Assembly: GCA_900708905.1 (NCBI GenBank) | Contig: CAADRB010000033.1 | Span: 47,369 to 111,368 of the forward strand | Reading direction: 5' to 3' | Source: Hymenolepis diminuta | Lineage: Eukaryota; Platyhelminthes; Cestoda; Cyclophyllidea; Hymenolepididae | DNA length: 64,000 bases | Shown here: piece after piece, positions 15,001-29,100 of the stretch | How the letters are laid out: the number at the start of each line of letters is the position of its first letter | How positions within the stretch are numbered: the first letter of the stretch is position 1 | The notes under the pieces: generated by a model | Told to the model about the DNA's origin: nothing | The model's database searches: none | The model's input: only the letters and a program-made list of their open reading frames with translations | Translations under genes and position numbers: made by a program

Positions 15001-18000
15001 ATGGTGGCCGTCGGTGAACAAGGGAGACAAAATTGTGCGCGACTGTTGGCGACAATGTTCTCTGCATTCTGTAGATCTTCCACATTATTTGGCAGCTTAT
15101 TCTCAAAGGCCCATACCTACGATTAGATAAATTCGTTTATTTGTGTCTTAATGTTTCCTAATATGAAAATATTTATATGATCGTGTTTTCATTTTATTTG
15201 ATGCTAAGACATACATTCAATAATGTAATATTCCTTTAATATTACGTCATATATATACATATATAATATCATTTTCCTTTACAAATATAACACCCAGTCT
15301 TGGTGAATTTTAGACCAAAACCGTATAAGATCCATCAATATATATTTTTAAAAATTAATTTACCGAAATTGGAGAATTTAAAGATGTCTATAGCTTCACT
15401 TGTTTCCGTTTCTAAAAGCTGTCAAAGATTTTTCTCATCTACGATTTTGATTTTAGGAAAAATACGGAAGTAAGGATACTTTCAATTGCAGAAAAATTCA
15501 ATTATTCAAAATATTGGGGTATTATTTGCAAAACGTTAAAAGAATTAAGTATTCTATCTACTTAACAAGCTCATAGCAGATATACTGAAATGATACCGAG
15601 AGATAACCAGCTGTTGTTATCACCGTCTTATTAAATAAAAACTTGATAAGGCTGTTTTGTAATTTCTTGGTTTAACTGTACAAATAAAAGCGGTCTTAAC
15701 CCGATTCGATTAACTTTCTAAATAATACCGGTTGCAGGGACTCCAAATCGTATATAGTACTGTGACTTAAGCGTAAATCATATAAAAAGCACGAATATAA
15801 TCATAATAAGATACAAAACGTACCAGAACCAGGTTATCGATCGCCGCGGCCACAAGTGGATTACAAGGTGGGACCCATCCACCAGGATTAACCGTCACTC
15901 GGGACTGATTTGGCCAATGGATAAATATACACACCTTGGCAACTTTTCCATCAGTTAGTGCGAAATCCACCAATTTGGGATTATCATAGGACTAAGGCAG
16001 AAAATAAATAAAGTTTAGAAGACTAATCATCCGTTTAATTATGTACATTATCTCAATCTCGTACTCTGTTCTGACAATAAACGTGCGTTTCTTTGAGGTG
16101 TGATTCGGCGAATGTCTACATAGGGAAAGTTTGTGCAATCCAACTTCTTATAAGTGCTAGATTAATTTTTCAGTTCATGTGTTTAGACTAGATTTGTCAA
16201 GATAAATGGTTAGGTATCAAATCCACCGCATTCTATTCCATAAAACACGAGTTTTAAAATTCAATTTACATATGTATAACCATCGACGAAGGTTTTCTGT
16301 GTTCAATGGGTAAAAGCTTGACTACTTTAATCAATTCTACCTCTCTTATTCCATGGATTCAAAATTTTAAGTTTAATATCAGGCCTTGCAGACAATAAAA
16401 TGGAGTAATCTCCCACTGTTATTAATTACATGTATTTTATTAGGTTCTAGAAACCGGCTTCCGAACGTTTGCAAATACTTTTGAACGATTTTCATCAAAT
16501 TTTATAACTATCGAATAAACCCTACACGCAAAAGTTCACGTGACACAATAAACAGCTAATTGTTGCAAGAGATCAGATATACCACAATATAACAACCAGA
16601 AGTATCTATAAGATAAACAACAATAGGTAACTAGCTGGAATTCATTAGATTGATCTATTCACTCATTTAACTTATTCTCTGAGTAGGTACAAGTGAGTAA
16701 GGTCATTAACAGAATTAAGAAGTTTATTTGATGGCTAATGTCTCGTACAAAACAGCAAAACTATATATGCGAAGGAAATAGTCACTATAGGTGATGAATC
16801 ATAATAGCTGATTGGATTAATGAGACTGAGCCGAAGGAGATTAACATGTTTTCTGATTTTTCTTAAATCCCCAGGTAGCTGGTTTTTAAACAGCCAGTTC
16901 TAAATGTCTATACAAAGGTATTCAGAATTGACTTAAGTTAACCAAATATCGTGAAAAAGGGACGTTTTCCTATTTCTGGGAAAACATTCTGAAAAAGTAA
17001 ATATTAGCTTGGAAAAAGAGTAGCAAGTAGTGCAAATCGTAAATGACTTTATACCTGTCAAATTTGACAGGGAGATGCATGACTGTCAATATTATAATTA
17101 CAAGGGAAAAAGGTGTAATTTAAAGATAACAGATTTGAGAAGTAGGGATTTTATTGAGTTCTAGTGGTAAATGACGGCGAACTTCGTCTAAGATAATCGA
17201 TCAGTTAAATAAATGTTATGTCGAAAATCGCACCAATCCTTCTCCTCCCCTCCCCCTTGAATTGAAATACATATCCGACTATTAGTGAGATATCTCCTTT
17301 TACGTTCACATCGATTTCTGCAGTAAACGCTGGTCTGTGCACTATATAAAATTTCGTTGTTTTGGGAAATTCCACACGTAGGCTCTAAGTTGTGAGGTTA
17401 AAAATGGCCTCATGCATGTATTAATAAGGAATGGAACAAAATCGCGAATCATGACATTAAACATGTCGATGATCTTTCAGCACGGTTTAATTTTGATTAA
17501 TGAACAACTGCTTTCTATTAGGACATAGGAATCAAGTACAAAGTTCACAAGAGACAGGGCGGTCGCATTCGGAAGTTACGTAAATTCTTTCATTTTAAAT
17601 AATGGGGGGAAATATCTCATTCAAGTTCCTTTCCGAGGATTTACTTTAGGAATAATGTGGGGATTTAATTTTTAATTACAAGCTTAACCAACATAAAGTC
17701 GCATGTGTAGAAATGATAATGACTACTTACCTAATATACTTAACAGGTCAATAAACATTGAATATTGTGAAGATTTACAAATTGAGCAATCAAATCAAAT
17801 TGATCAAATCCCACAATTTTAGACGTTAAAACATGAATTACACAAACAAAGAAAAAATAAGCCACCCAAGGAATTTAAATGAGGAAAGCATTGTTTCATG
17901 AGTTTAATTGAAATAAAATAAAAATAAAATGAACGTGTGTCTATTAATAGATAGTGAAGGGCAACGCAAATGGGAGGTTTACAACGACAATTTTGTCCAT

Positions 18001-20122
18001 ATTATGTCCCGAACGGCACATTTGACCAATAATTAAACCAGTTTTGTACAGAAAAAAATCACCACTATATTCATTTTCATATATTGGTGCTACTAGTAAG
18101 GAGACATTCACGCATCAAAATGTCAAAATACGTTAAAATTGGTAACTGGGAAGTTCTTTATACAGAAGCGGATGATTTTGAAAATCGCAAGTATATTCGT
18201 TTTCATATGTTAATGCTATTAGTAATACCCATAGCAATGTGATAATGCAACTTCCAACCATGAAATAGATTCTAAATAAGGCTAATGGCAAGGTAGTCCA
18301 TTGAGGGACGCGATGGTATCGAATGGAGCATATAACAAAATTAAGACCTCAACAGTCTCACTCCATTTGAATTCTCACATCATTGAGTTGTCCATCTTCT
18401 AATATGAAATGTAACTCACTTTACAACATTCACTTATTACAACATTAAATTTTTATTATCTAATTCCCTAGGTTTCTGATTACTTTCATGACCGCGACAT
18501 GGGGCCTGTTGATCAGTTGATTTACTTGAAGAGTGAGACATCCTAGTTCAATTCATTGAAATCTTCTAATAGTCATGAGCAGGTTGATGAAGCAAGATAT
18601 TAAGGTCTCGTTGTATGCAGCAGTTCGTATTTTTTGCTTTTTAAACAATGAAGGGATCCATTGAATTGAATCCATTAAAGATACCGAGTTTTATTCAGTG
18701 AAGGATTTAATCAATAATTGGACTAAAAGATCCGATCCAGTACATAAATATTCATCTTAAAATGATTGTTGCAAGAGATACACACCGTAAGACATGATCC
18801 ACAGGAAAAATATCACCTCACAGGCGATAAATATAACCATAGAATATTATGAAACTTCTCCTCCTCCTCTGCAAAAACCAAAGACAAAACCAATACAATT
18901 TTATGCAAAACCCCAAAAGAACAAAATTGAAGGTTGATGAAATAAAAACTACAAAATCCCAGAAAGGCACTTCGATGTCTGCAGAATTATGAATATTCAG
19001 ACTACAATTAGAATAATATCCGTAGCTTTAATCAGACACTCCTTCTTAATAAAACGTGTCATTTCAACAATTATTTCGGTTAACATAGCTGGATTAATTC
19101 AATCGGTTTTAATTACCCCTAATTTATCCCTATTTGTAGAACATAAACACGGTGATACAAATAAAAGTCCCAGAGAATGCCTGACCAATCACGTCGAAAG
19201 ATATGGATCAGAAATTTGAATACATGCTAATTTATTAAGAATGTGACGCCGGTGACTTAGAGATCAGGGGCTTGATACTCATAAGCACACATCAAATGAA
19301 CAGAATGGCCAACTGTACCGATAAATAGTACTAAAAAGAGGATAAAAGAAGGTAGTTTTCTCACTACTGAAGCTTCTGGTTGCCATTCCTCTGCCAAAGA
19401 TGAAGTTAAGACAAAGTCTCCTTTAAATTAATTCGGGAATTTGACGTAATTAAAATGATTTGCTAATAGAAAATTATCTTGTGTTAATCAAGAAGCCGTA
19501 CAATTCATACAAACAGCTACAATAAAGCTGCAAATGAATTTTACTGATCTAATTTAATTTCATTACATTTGTATTATCCTATAAAGACCGAGTTCTCTTA
19601 ATTTCAAAATCTGCCTTTTTTAGCAAAGATTATAAGTCAATTTACACAACCTGTATGCGAATAGTTTTTAAAAGCGATCATTTGACTTATAAAAACAACT
19701 GAATTGCATAGTAAAAATGAATTTAACGGAAAGATTTAAGCATTACCTCAAACTGCATTAAGAGTCGACTCTTTATAGACATTGTTCCATCAGATGAGAG
19801 ATTTGAAACATTCTATTTCTAACAAGTGGTTAATGAATTACGTCAATCATCACTTAAAAAGTTATCTAAATCTCTGAGGAGAAACAATTGCACATAAAAA
19901 ATAGGAGCCTAACGAAAATAAATCGAAAAAATAATGTGCATTAATGACAGAAATACTCCGGCGTGAACCAGAAATGCGATTACACGCCATCACCATGTCA
20001 CGATATGACGAGATCAACCGTTATTCATCGATTGGCCCGATATTTGCCCAATCATATTCTGGTACATCTTTAAATTTAGTCTCATAATTGGTTCTATTTA
20101 TCTATCTATCCATCCATCCATC

Positions 20123-20161
<39 letters not shown>

Positions 20162-23100
20162 CTCTCTCTGAGGTCTTGACTACTGCAGCATGATGGGCCT
20201 GACCACACATTACAACATTTAAGGACAAAAATTCTAACAGCTAGTGGTCATTGCTTAAACACAACTATCTGGATCTATTAGGAAATAACTTTGTTTAACA
20301 AATAAAGGCTTAACGAAAAGAAATCGATCATGAATAGTTGCCAATGGTAACAAAAACGCTAATGCTAGTAGTTACTAAGAGGACTAGGTAACATATTCAA
20401 AACAGTCATTCTTTTAACAAAACAATGGGTCAAATTGTGCAACTATACTTAATGATTAGAAAACCAGATGCAGAAATCTACCTACACGAATTTTGTATTT
20501 TTAGTAATGTACTACGACACATAGAAGGGGAGCTTATACAAATTTCTTTTCAAAGACCTGACAACTATCGTAGAGAATATTAACAATTTCAATAAATTTG
20601 CGGTTCTGTAATTCTTTTAAACATTAATCAGAACCTTCAAAACTTCAAGACCTCTAAACGACATTTGCAACAGAAAATTAAAAACCTATACAAAAATTTC
20701 ATTCATTAAGACAAAAATATAAATATCATATAATTCATATACATGGATTATCCGCAAATGACCTTGGCGTTTTGTTAAAAAAGTAATTGTAGAATTATTT
20801 CGAGTGAACTTTCGTTTATTACCGATCTAAAATTCCGAAAAATCTATCATTCGTTAATAAGTAGTACTCACTGCACTCGTATCAAGAGGTGAACATTCAG
20901 GTCTTGGACGTGGTGTACGAGCACTCATGAGTGCGGAGAAGAAGGGATTGGCCTTTAGAGGTATTGAAGAAGAAATACATACAACCCAACCAATTTCATC
21001 TAGCGAGTAAACCCACAAACGACCATTTGAGAGTCCAACTATCACCATAGAATCGTCCAGAGAGATTGAAGCAGTGGCAACTGTAACTTGGTTGACTCTA
21101 TCTCCAAGTTGTGGAGGCAGACGCAATTCACGACTCTTGACTAAAGTAAATTTGGCATGCGATTGGGCGAGAATTGAGTAGATAGTCAGGGAAATGGGTT
21201 TTTGCTCCGCAATAGGGGGTGAGGAAGTCGGTTGAGAAGATGAGGTGTCCTCGCTCTGACGTTTCAAGGTCAACTCGGAGAAGGCAGTCGTGGCAGCAGA
21301 GATTGGAAGTGGTGTGCTTGGAGGTGTCTCAGAGAAAAGAAGGCAAGTGCCGAGAGGAGACAAAGCAATACACTGTTGAATTGTTGTATCATCTTCTGCT
21401 GTCGCTCCTGAATCTGCAGTCTGAGAGAAGAAAAATTATCTTTAACAATATTCTAAATCTCCATTTTCATGACACGTGATGGATTCCATTATCAAATATG
21501 TCGTGATCTAGCGAAAATTTATAGCTTCAGCCTTATAACACCTAAATTCATTTTAAAGCTTGTAAACTCCAATTTATGAGTTATCTACATAAAAATAAAA
21601 GGCGGACACGCATCAAATTTATAAGACGGAAAATTTCTTTACCTTATTAAATTTATTTCAAATTAATAAGTGCATTCATGTTTACCATCGATCGAGATTG
21701 TGATTGGGGAATTGAGACAGTAAGTCCAAACCCATAAATTTTCACAAAAAAGGAAAATCCTTTCTTCACAATCCGATGTAACAAAACTCCTTTTTCGTCT
21801 CGAGATACAAACAAGCAGAAAATAAGTGCTTCAAAGCGACAATCCAAAGTAAGAAATTAGGGGGAGTTAACTTGACGATTCAGCTCTGTCTTCGAGTCTT
21901 ACATTAAAAATCGTAGTTTAAGATACTACTGTTCCCGCAATTTTCGACTATCTGAGCACAATGGCACACCGTTTTATCGATTATTGAAACATTCAGCATA
22001 AATTTTATTTCTGTAGCTAAAATATCACGATAAGAATAATTTATGTAGTTTAAAGCTTCAATAAGCACAAGTGACATCTTAACTGGTTCCTCAGCCAGGC
22101 CTCCTCTATGAACAAATCTTCTTGCCACCTACATACGACACTAACAATTTTCCGCTTTTGTAGCCCTCTTTCCTCCTCTAATACCTGTCATTAAAATACC
22201 GTACTTACTACATCTGCCTTCTTATTTTCTTTTATTTCTATCTCTGGCGACCTTTGCCTTATTCTGCTATAAATATATGGACAAAACTGGAGAACTTGAG
22301 CCAGTAATTTACCTGTCTTGAGAAAAATGAGCTTGCCACTTGCGTATTCCTCCTAATTTCAAAGGAACTTGGCAGATCCGCCAAAACAGTGGGAGCCACC
22401 GTGTACGTGGGAAATTCATCTTCCTGAAGTACAGGCGAGTTGCTCCTTGGCCCTCCTCCATTTGACGACATCGTATTCTCCCCTCCTGGCTTTGAGTATC
22501 CAGTATCCGCCAGCATGGGAAGGGAAGGCTGTAGGAAATTAGAATTGGATGGTGGTGAAAATGAGGTCATTGGTGATTGATCACCAGGCACTGCGCTTCC
22601 CCCAGAAACGTCAAAAAATGCGTCGTCTTCATCCTCTTCATCGTCTACATCAATGGTTGTGAAATAGGAGTCGTCTAGACCGCCGCCTGCACCTCCTCCG
22701 TTGCTACCATTGTTGTCGCCTATACTTCCATGACTGAACCCGGAGCCTATTGCTCCGGGAGACTTTAAGCAGACATCCAACGGAGGCAAGTTGGAAACTC
22801 TGGAATCAAAAAAGTTATATACATTTAAACAATTCATGTAAAAACTGCAAAACAATAAAGCAGCTTTTGAGTCACACTTTTCATTGAAAAGTCTTAATAA
22901 ATCAAGAGTTCCATGACATCACTTCTTTATTAAAAGCTTTTAGTATAATTAAAAGAATATTCAACTTTACTTACTTAGCCCACTAGTATATCCGGCTTGG
23001 CTAGAGAAGCTATTTTGGGGCCCCTTCTAATAAAATTATCACATTTTATCCATCATATTGAACATAATTAACTAGTGTAGTTCTCCACCTACATCATCGA

Positions 23101-26100
23101 TCTCGCGACCTCTGACTCAGTAGATGTGCATGTAAATCACTGTGTCATTGACAGGCATCTGGATGACAATGAAACATCTATCTAACCATTTATCATCAAA
23201 CTTCTTTCCAGGTATTAGATGCATAGAGAAAATAGAAGTAATAATGGAAATGGGAAAATCTCGATTTTCTAGCACAAAGAGTTGGTCTATATAGCTCAAA
23301 GATATGCGACAAAGGTATATGGTGAGTAGTAGGGCTTAATTTGGATCCTGAATTCTAATAAGAAATCTATCGCTCGTATACTAGAATGCCAATCATAATT
23401 TAAAGTTTGAGAAGGTAAGTCATCTGCTTGGACGATTAGTGTCATGGTAAATGCATGTGAAATGAGAAGGCATCATCATCATCAAGTGGCATATAATCTA
23501 ACAACTAGTAGACTCCATTTTCACATAGGCGATATTTTTAGACCTATATGAAAAGAGGATGATGATGAAATCTCCTCACAATCAAATCTGCAGAAAATTT
23601 GACAATTTCAGTGTCTAGATACAGTAAGGATTTGATTCATTGGTTAAACCTTCTAAATCCCTCAGACATTTCGTAAACTGGTTCTACTGCCCCTTTTATT
23701 TAAATTAATATTAATGTTATTACTACTCATGGAAATGCAGAAAAAGTTACAAGTTTTAGTAGAAATACTAGATACAAATTAAATGCATAGCATTCGAACA
23801 GTTAACTGTTGGCTCTGTATGAGAGAGGATGAACGAGTCCTTGACTTGAGAAGAAATCCAGAATTATTTCTTTCAGTTGCTTCTAGCTTTAGACTTCTAT
23901 CATTCGCGAAACATCATTCACAGATGCACCCATCCTACCAATCCCCAGAATTATCGTACAGCGGGACTCCTGAAAGTAATGGGTCGGAGTTTCGCCTTAG
24001 AACATAGAGATGGCATTTTATATGACGAATGGTATAATATCAGATATTACAAAAAACCCACAGCTACTTATTAAAGCCAAGTTAAGATAAAAAACCTATC
24101 CCATTATTTATATAGAATTACGATTATGTCACAGGACGTATTATAGGTGGCAAAATATTTCTCAACGATTCACTTTTAATGAAGCGATGGAAATAAAAAA
24201 ATTGGCTAGAATGGCAAATATTTTGGAGCTGGAGGGAATTTCAACATTTTCTTTTGAAGTACAACATAAGTGTAAAAAGGAAATTATGTATAAATCAAAG
24301 TGATTCATGCCTGGAAAACCTCGTAACGGAGGCATGCAGACAAGAAGCAACTGAGGTAGCCATTGGTTTATTGAAAAATTTGTTGGTTTTCCTACTCTAA
24401 AGGCGTTTAACCGCTAGAGAAGCACTAAATTATGCATATTTTTCAAGTACTAATGACGATCAGTATGCTCATTTAAAAAACGAAAATTGATGAATTGCGA
24501 AAAGAATTCACGGACAAGGATCAATGACCTGCAAAAAAGTGAAAGTGAATGTGATATTAAACTTTTGAATAATGCGGACACTGCTGCAGTTGCGAAAGAA
24601 AATAACGCGGTGAACATACACAAAGGATGTCCTCATATTAATCATCTTCTGAGCCTCGTATCGATTGAATTTGTAAGCACTTTAGCATTGCTATTGTTAG
24701 GAGTATTAGAGTACCTCAAATAGGGATTGAAGAGTGAGAACGATAAAAATGAGAACTGTGATGAAATTTAAATAACTATGTTTCATCTGAAATTCAGATT
24801 GCTTTGTTTGTATGTTAATTTACTTTAACTCTTCATTACTTTTATTGGCATTGTCAACTGGCTGTTTAACAGTAGGTGCCATATTTCGAGAAAGGGTCAT
24901 TTTCAGCGCAGATGATCCAAAGAGCTATCTTCTGCAGGTTATCCATTTTCTAGGGACTACCTTCTTCTTTCCTTTCATTTACTTAAATTGAATCTCCGAA
25001 GTTGATATTGAAAGTGAGCAATATATTAAATACCCGGGTAAGAAATAGGCGGAGTTCACTTTGGAGAAATATATACTCCAATTTGCAATGCACAACTATT
25101 CAAAATGATTTGACCTTCACGATTTATGGATGAGCTCAAGTCCGCGCTATTCAGGATTTGTTGATAAGTTGATGCCTAGTCATATTCCCTTTGATTTTAT
25201 TTCTACATTCTTACAGCCACGATCAAGTTGATAAGACTAACAAAAACACTTTAGAGTGAGAGCGGAGTTTATTCAAAATATATTTTGAGGTTGGAAGTTA
25301 AGCAGTTCTGGTGTAGATCTTAGCCATTTCCAGTTTATCGACTAGCTGCTTAATATTGTTGACATCTTAAGCAATAAGTCAATTTGTAGTATTATTGCAT
25401 CACTAGCGAAACTAAATAAAATTAAATACAACACTGGTTGAGCAATTAATAGCTAAGTTATCAGAAACACATGGAATAGTGATATTTGGACTATCTTCAA
25501 AAAAGAAAGCGAAATTCAAGACTTCATTATACAAATGAAAAATATGGTAGCCAGCTACATCAACGTGAATAATTCTACAAAGCCGGAGATCACAAGTACA
25601 ATACCTATGTCGGCGAATATCCAGCAAATGAAACGAATTGGTAAACTGCTTAAACTGATTAAAAGAAAACGGTTGAATACGAGTTTATCATCAATGACTC
25701 CTTTATCCAAATCGAATGCTAAGAAAAGTTTACTGTCAAGGAGCTTAAAGAGATAATTTACCAAACTTATACAAAATATGTGATTCATCACAGTTGAAAT
25801 CACAGTTCAAAATCAACACCTCGGAGGTGCTTACATCATTCGGCCATCTGCACCGCAGGAAAGACAGAATTGGTTTCCAGGTAGGAGAGAAATTGCCATA
25901 ACAGCCACCGATGGTTTATGAACCTAAAAAAAATAAAACGCGCTAGATTACACTTCTTTCTACTCAAATAAGTATCAGTAGATGGGATTTATCTAAACCT
26001 GGTGAACAGCGACTTCGTAGCCCGAGGTAACGTCTAAAATGATGATGCGACCATCCGAGGTACCAATGAAACGTCGATTTATAGAACGATCATCGCTGGT

Positions 26101-29100
26101 TTTCGTTCGTCGGCGAAGAGACGGTGGAAGTGAGGAGTAGTCGGTTTCGTGAGCAATTGCGGTTATCCGATCCTTTCCTGTTCTTGTGGCCCATACTAGC
26201 TCGGAGTCAGCGCTGTTGCTATTGCTGAAAGTAAAAGCCATGTAATCATGTAAGTAGAAATTCGAGAAGAGCCAATATTACTGCTTATTTCTTTTAAGTA
26301 GACAAAATGTTACTTTTTTACACAAGGCTATTTGGGGGCAAATCAGACAAGACTGCCAATTTGAAGTTCACAAATAAAAGAGAGATAATGTAGAATGAGA
26401 CAATAAAAATTTCTACGAAGAGATGGCTTTAGGCGTTTATCAACATACGCAATCTGGTTAAACAAAATTAGCCCAGTAATAGGTGGCCAGACATATGCAG
26501 TCAATATATATGTGCAGCCAATTTGTTATAATGTTAGTGTTTGATATGGGAGTAATATGTAACTTGAGCTTTCGGATTTTTCTAACTACAAGGAACAACT
26601 TTAAACTGCTTTACCATCAAGAGTTTCTTTACCGAAATGTGCTTATTCAGTCATCACTTTATCCGTACAGTTAAGTGCATTTTATATTAAAACTGGTCCC
26701 TTCACCAGTAAATTTGAATTTATAGTGTCATGGTGAGGTAAAAATACTATAATTTTAATAATTCCAAGGTACCTACCGCCGTTGAGGGTAAAATTTTATT
26801 ATAAGGGGTGGCGGTGTTTGATTAGAAGCAGGAAAAAGTCGACATTTGACCCCTAGATCCCCGGGTGACAAGTTATGTCCGCAATGTTTAGAGCTTAATT
26901 AGAGGTTAATTAAAATGAGTGATCATTATTAAAATTTACCTTTAGTGAACAGTGGTGAGTTCAGCTATTAAAAATTCGTTGCTAATATAATCTAATTGGT
27001 CCTGTATTTAGAAATACAAATAAACCGAGGCCATACGATCAACCGTGTAATTAAATCTACCAGTCAAAAAGCTCTAAAAATTGCGGATGTAATTTTATCC
27101 ATGAATTTGGAAGCCAAGCCATTAAAATTGAGCTTCAGGACACTGAACCATACTCATTATAAGAATACGGACAATTCGTTACTTCCAGAATTCTAACAAA
27201 AGTATAACTTCATTGCCTGTTCTTTTGTGTTAATTCTTTACCCGTTTCATGCCTCATTTAATCAGTTTCGTGGTCAACCAAATTCAGATACTTTCCCACA
27301 ATCAAAACTTGCATTTTTGCATTGTCATGGATAAAAATAATAACGAGAGGTTGGACATACCATCTCAATACATGTATTTCCCTAATAGCCATCTGTTTCA
27401 ACCCACCTTATCAGCAAACCTATGTTCAAAATTCCTGACTCAAAACATACGTCGACTATCTATAAATCAGAAACTAAAAGGAATCGAGTATTGGTCGCGA
27501 GGTAGCGAATGAACCATCTAAATTTGCCCGGTGTATTGATTGAAGTATGCCTGATAAGATGATATTTGTACAAGAACACCTTACCCCGACTCAATTGCAT
27601 TGAATAATGATAATGAATTATTAAGCATAGTCCTGTTGTATCGAAAAGAATAACAAAAATCCATGGAGAAGCCAATATTGTTATGAGGATCTAAGGTTTG
27701 ATTAAAAATCGGATAAAGTTGCACTCACCTCCAATACCAGTAGTACCTCGGTGGTGGGACTATATTCGCTTTAAACGCAGCCGCATCCACCGTTTTGAGT
27801 ATATTCAGCGACTGTTGAAACACGGCATTATCATGGGGGAACATGAGCCCAAGTTGGAGTAAATCTAGTCCCTTCACCATCAAATCCTTCCGTGGCTTCC
27901 TCACGCTAACTCCACGTTGGCGATCTACGGTATCACCACGTCGAAATGTGGGTGGGGAGGGTGAACTGTGGTGATAGAATTGACTATGCTTCCCGCCAAA
28001 AGCTCCTACTGAGGTGTCGGGAGTTATACTCTGCATGAAAGCAGCGCCCTGACGACCACCAACACAGGGGATGTTGACACCAGTGATGGCACCAGCATTT
28101 CCGTTGTGACCCCCACTGTCAGTTCCCATGTCACAGAGGGAGCCGGGACGTGTGGGAGAGCGCGCACGACGATGGAGTTCCCGAACTCGACGGTCGGGAT
28201 TGATCAGCTGGTAGGCGGTGGTTTGAAGGAAGTGAAGGTACATATGCCTGTACAATGTAAAAGAATTTGTTAGGGCAATCTAAGTAGATTTAGCATAGAA
28301 AGAATGTCATACAAAACTACTATGTAACCGTGTTAACCGGTATTGTTAGCTTCTTCATAGTGTTATTACTGTAAGTAGATGTCATTACACAAAAAAGAAC
28401 AAACAACTTCTATTTAAAAAATCCTCCTAAAATCATGGACAATATATAAAAACCAATCGTCGTCACTTTGAACCCTGAAATATGTGTAGTTTAGAATTTT
28501 AACTGTAAACGTGGGCCTATATTAAAAGACAGTATCTAAATAATCGCACCTTGAAGATAAGAGATAAGCTCGTGCTTTTATAGTATGACTATGAGTTAAT
28601 CATTCAATTTATGCAAAGCGAAAGTAGAGGTTTCAAATCAGCATTAAAATGCGGTAATGTCAAATTCGATTATTTAGCGGTGCAGAAATTTGTAGTGACC
28701 TCACCCCTACGTGTTTGATGATTAAATGTAAAAAGGTCGTATAAGCCATTTATATAGCCTCATTACTTATTTACCATCTAACCCTGTATTAATACGTTTA
28801 AACACGGGCACTCCAGTTCGAAAATTTAAATCCGGTTAGATATAATAACTCGGAAGAGCTAAACATTTTAACATAATTAAGATGGCTGTCATGCATAAAT
28901 AACCACCACAAACTCAAAACAGTGCAAATAGTGATGTCTGAAGCCCCAATGTTTTGTTAAAGACAGTAATGAAAAGCGTTATGGAATGAGGGAAAGTATA
29001 AGGCTAAGCAAATAAAGCACTAGTCTACTTACCTCAAATTTCCTCATTACGGAGCGTTTACAATAACCTATAATTAAAACATAGGCCCTCTAAAATCTAA

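Larger units (their letters stand above)
15992..20871 (-). other. APAF-1 intron 12
   Basis: 4880 nt. Contains an 18-bp palindrome (17054-17071), a diverged direct repeat (18045-18230), a short SINE-like fragment (about 19240-19375) and a microsatellite (20101-20158). The 76-codon frame at 18989-19219 has no recognisable features. Confidence 0.65.

Noticed and set aside
24487..24723. 78-codon frame with a hydrophobic stretch, possible membrane protein
   Set aside because: It follows directly on the kinase pseudogene, has no recognisable family and no gene structure around it.
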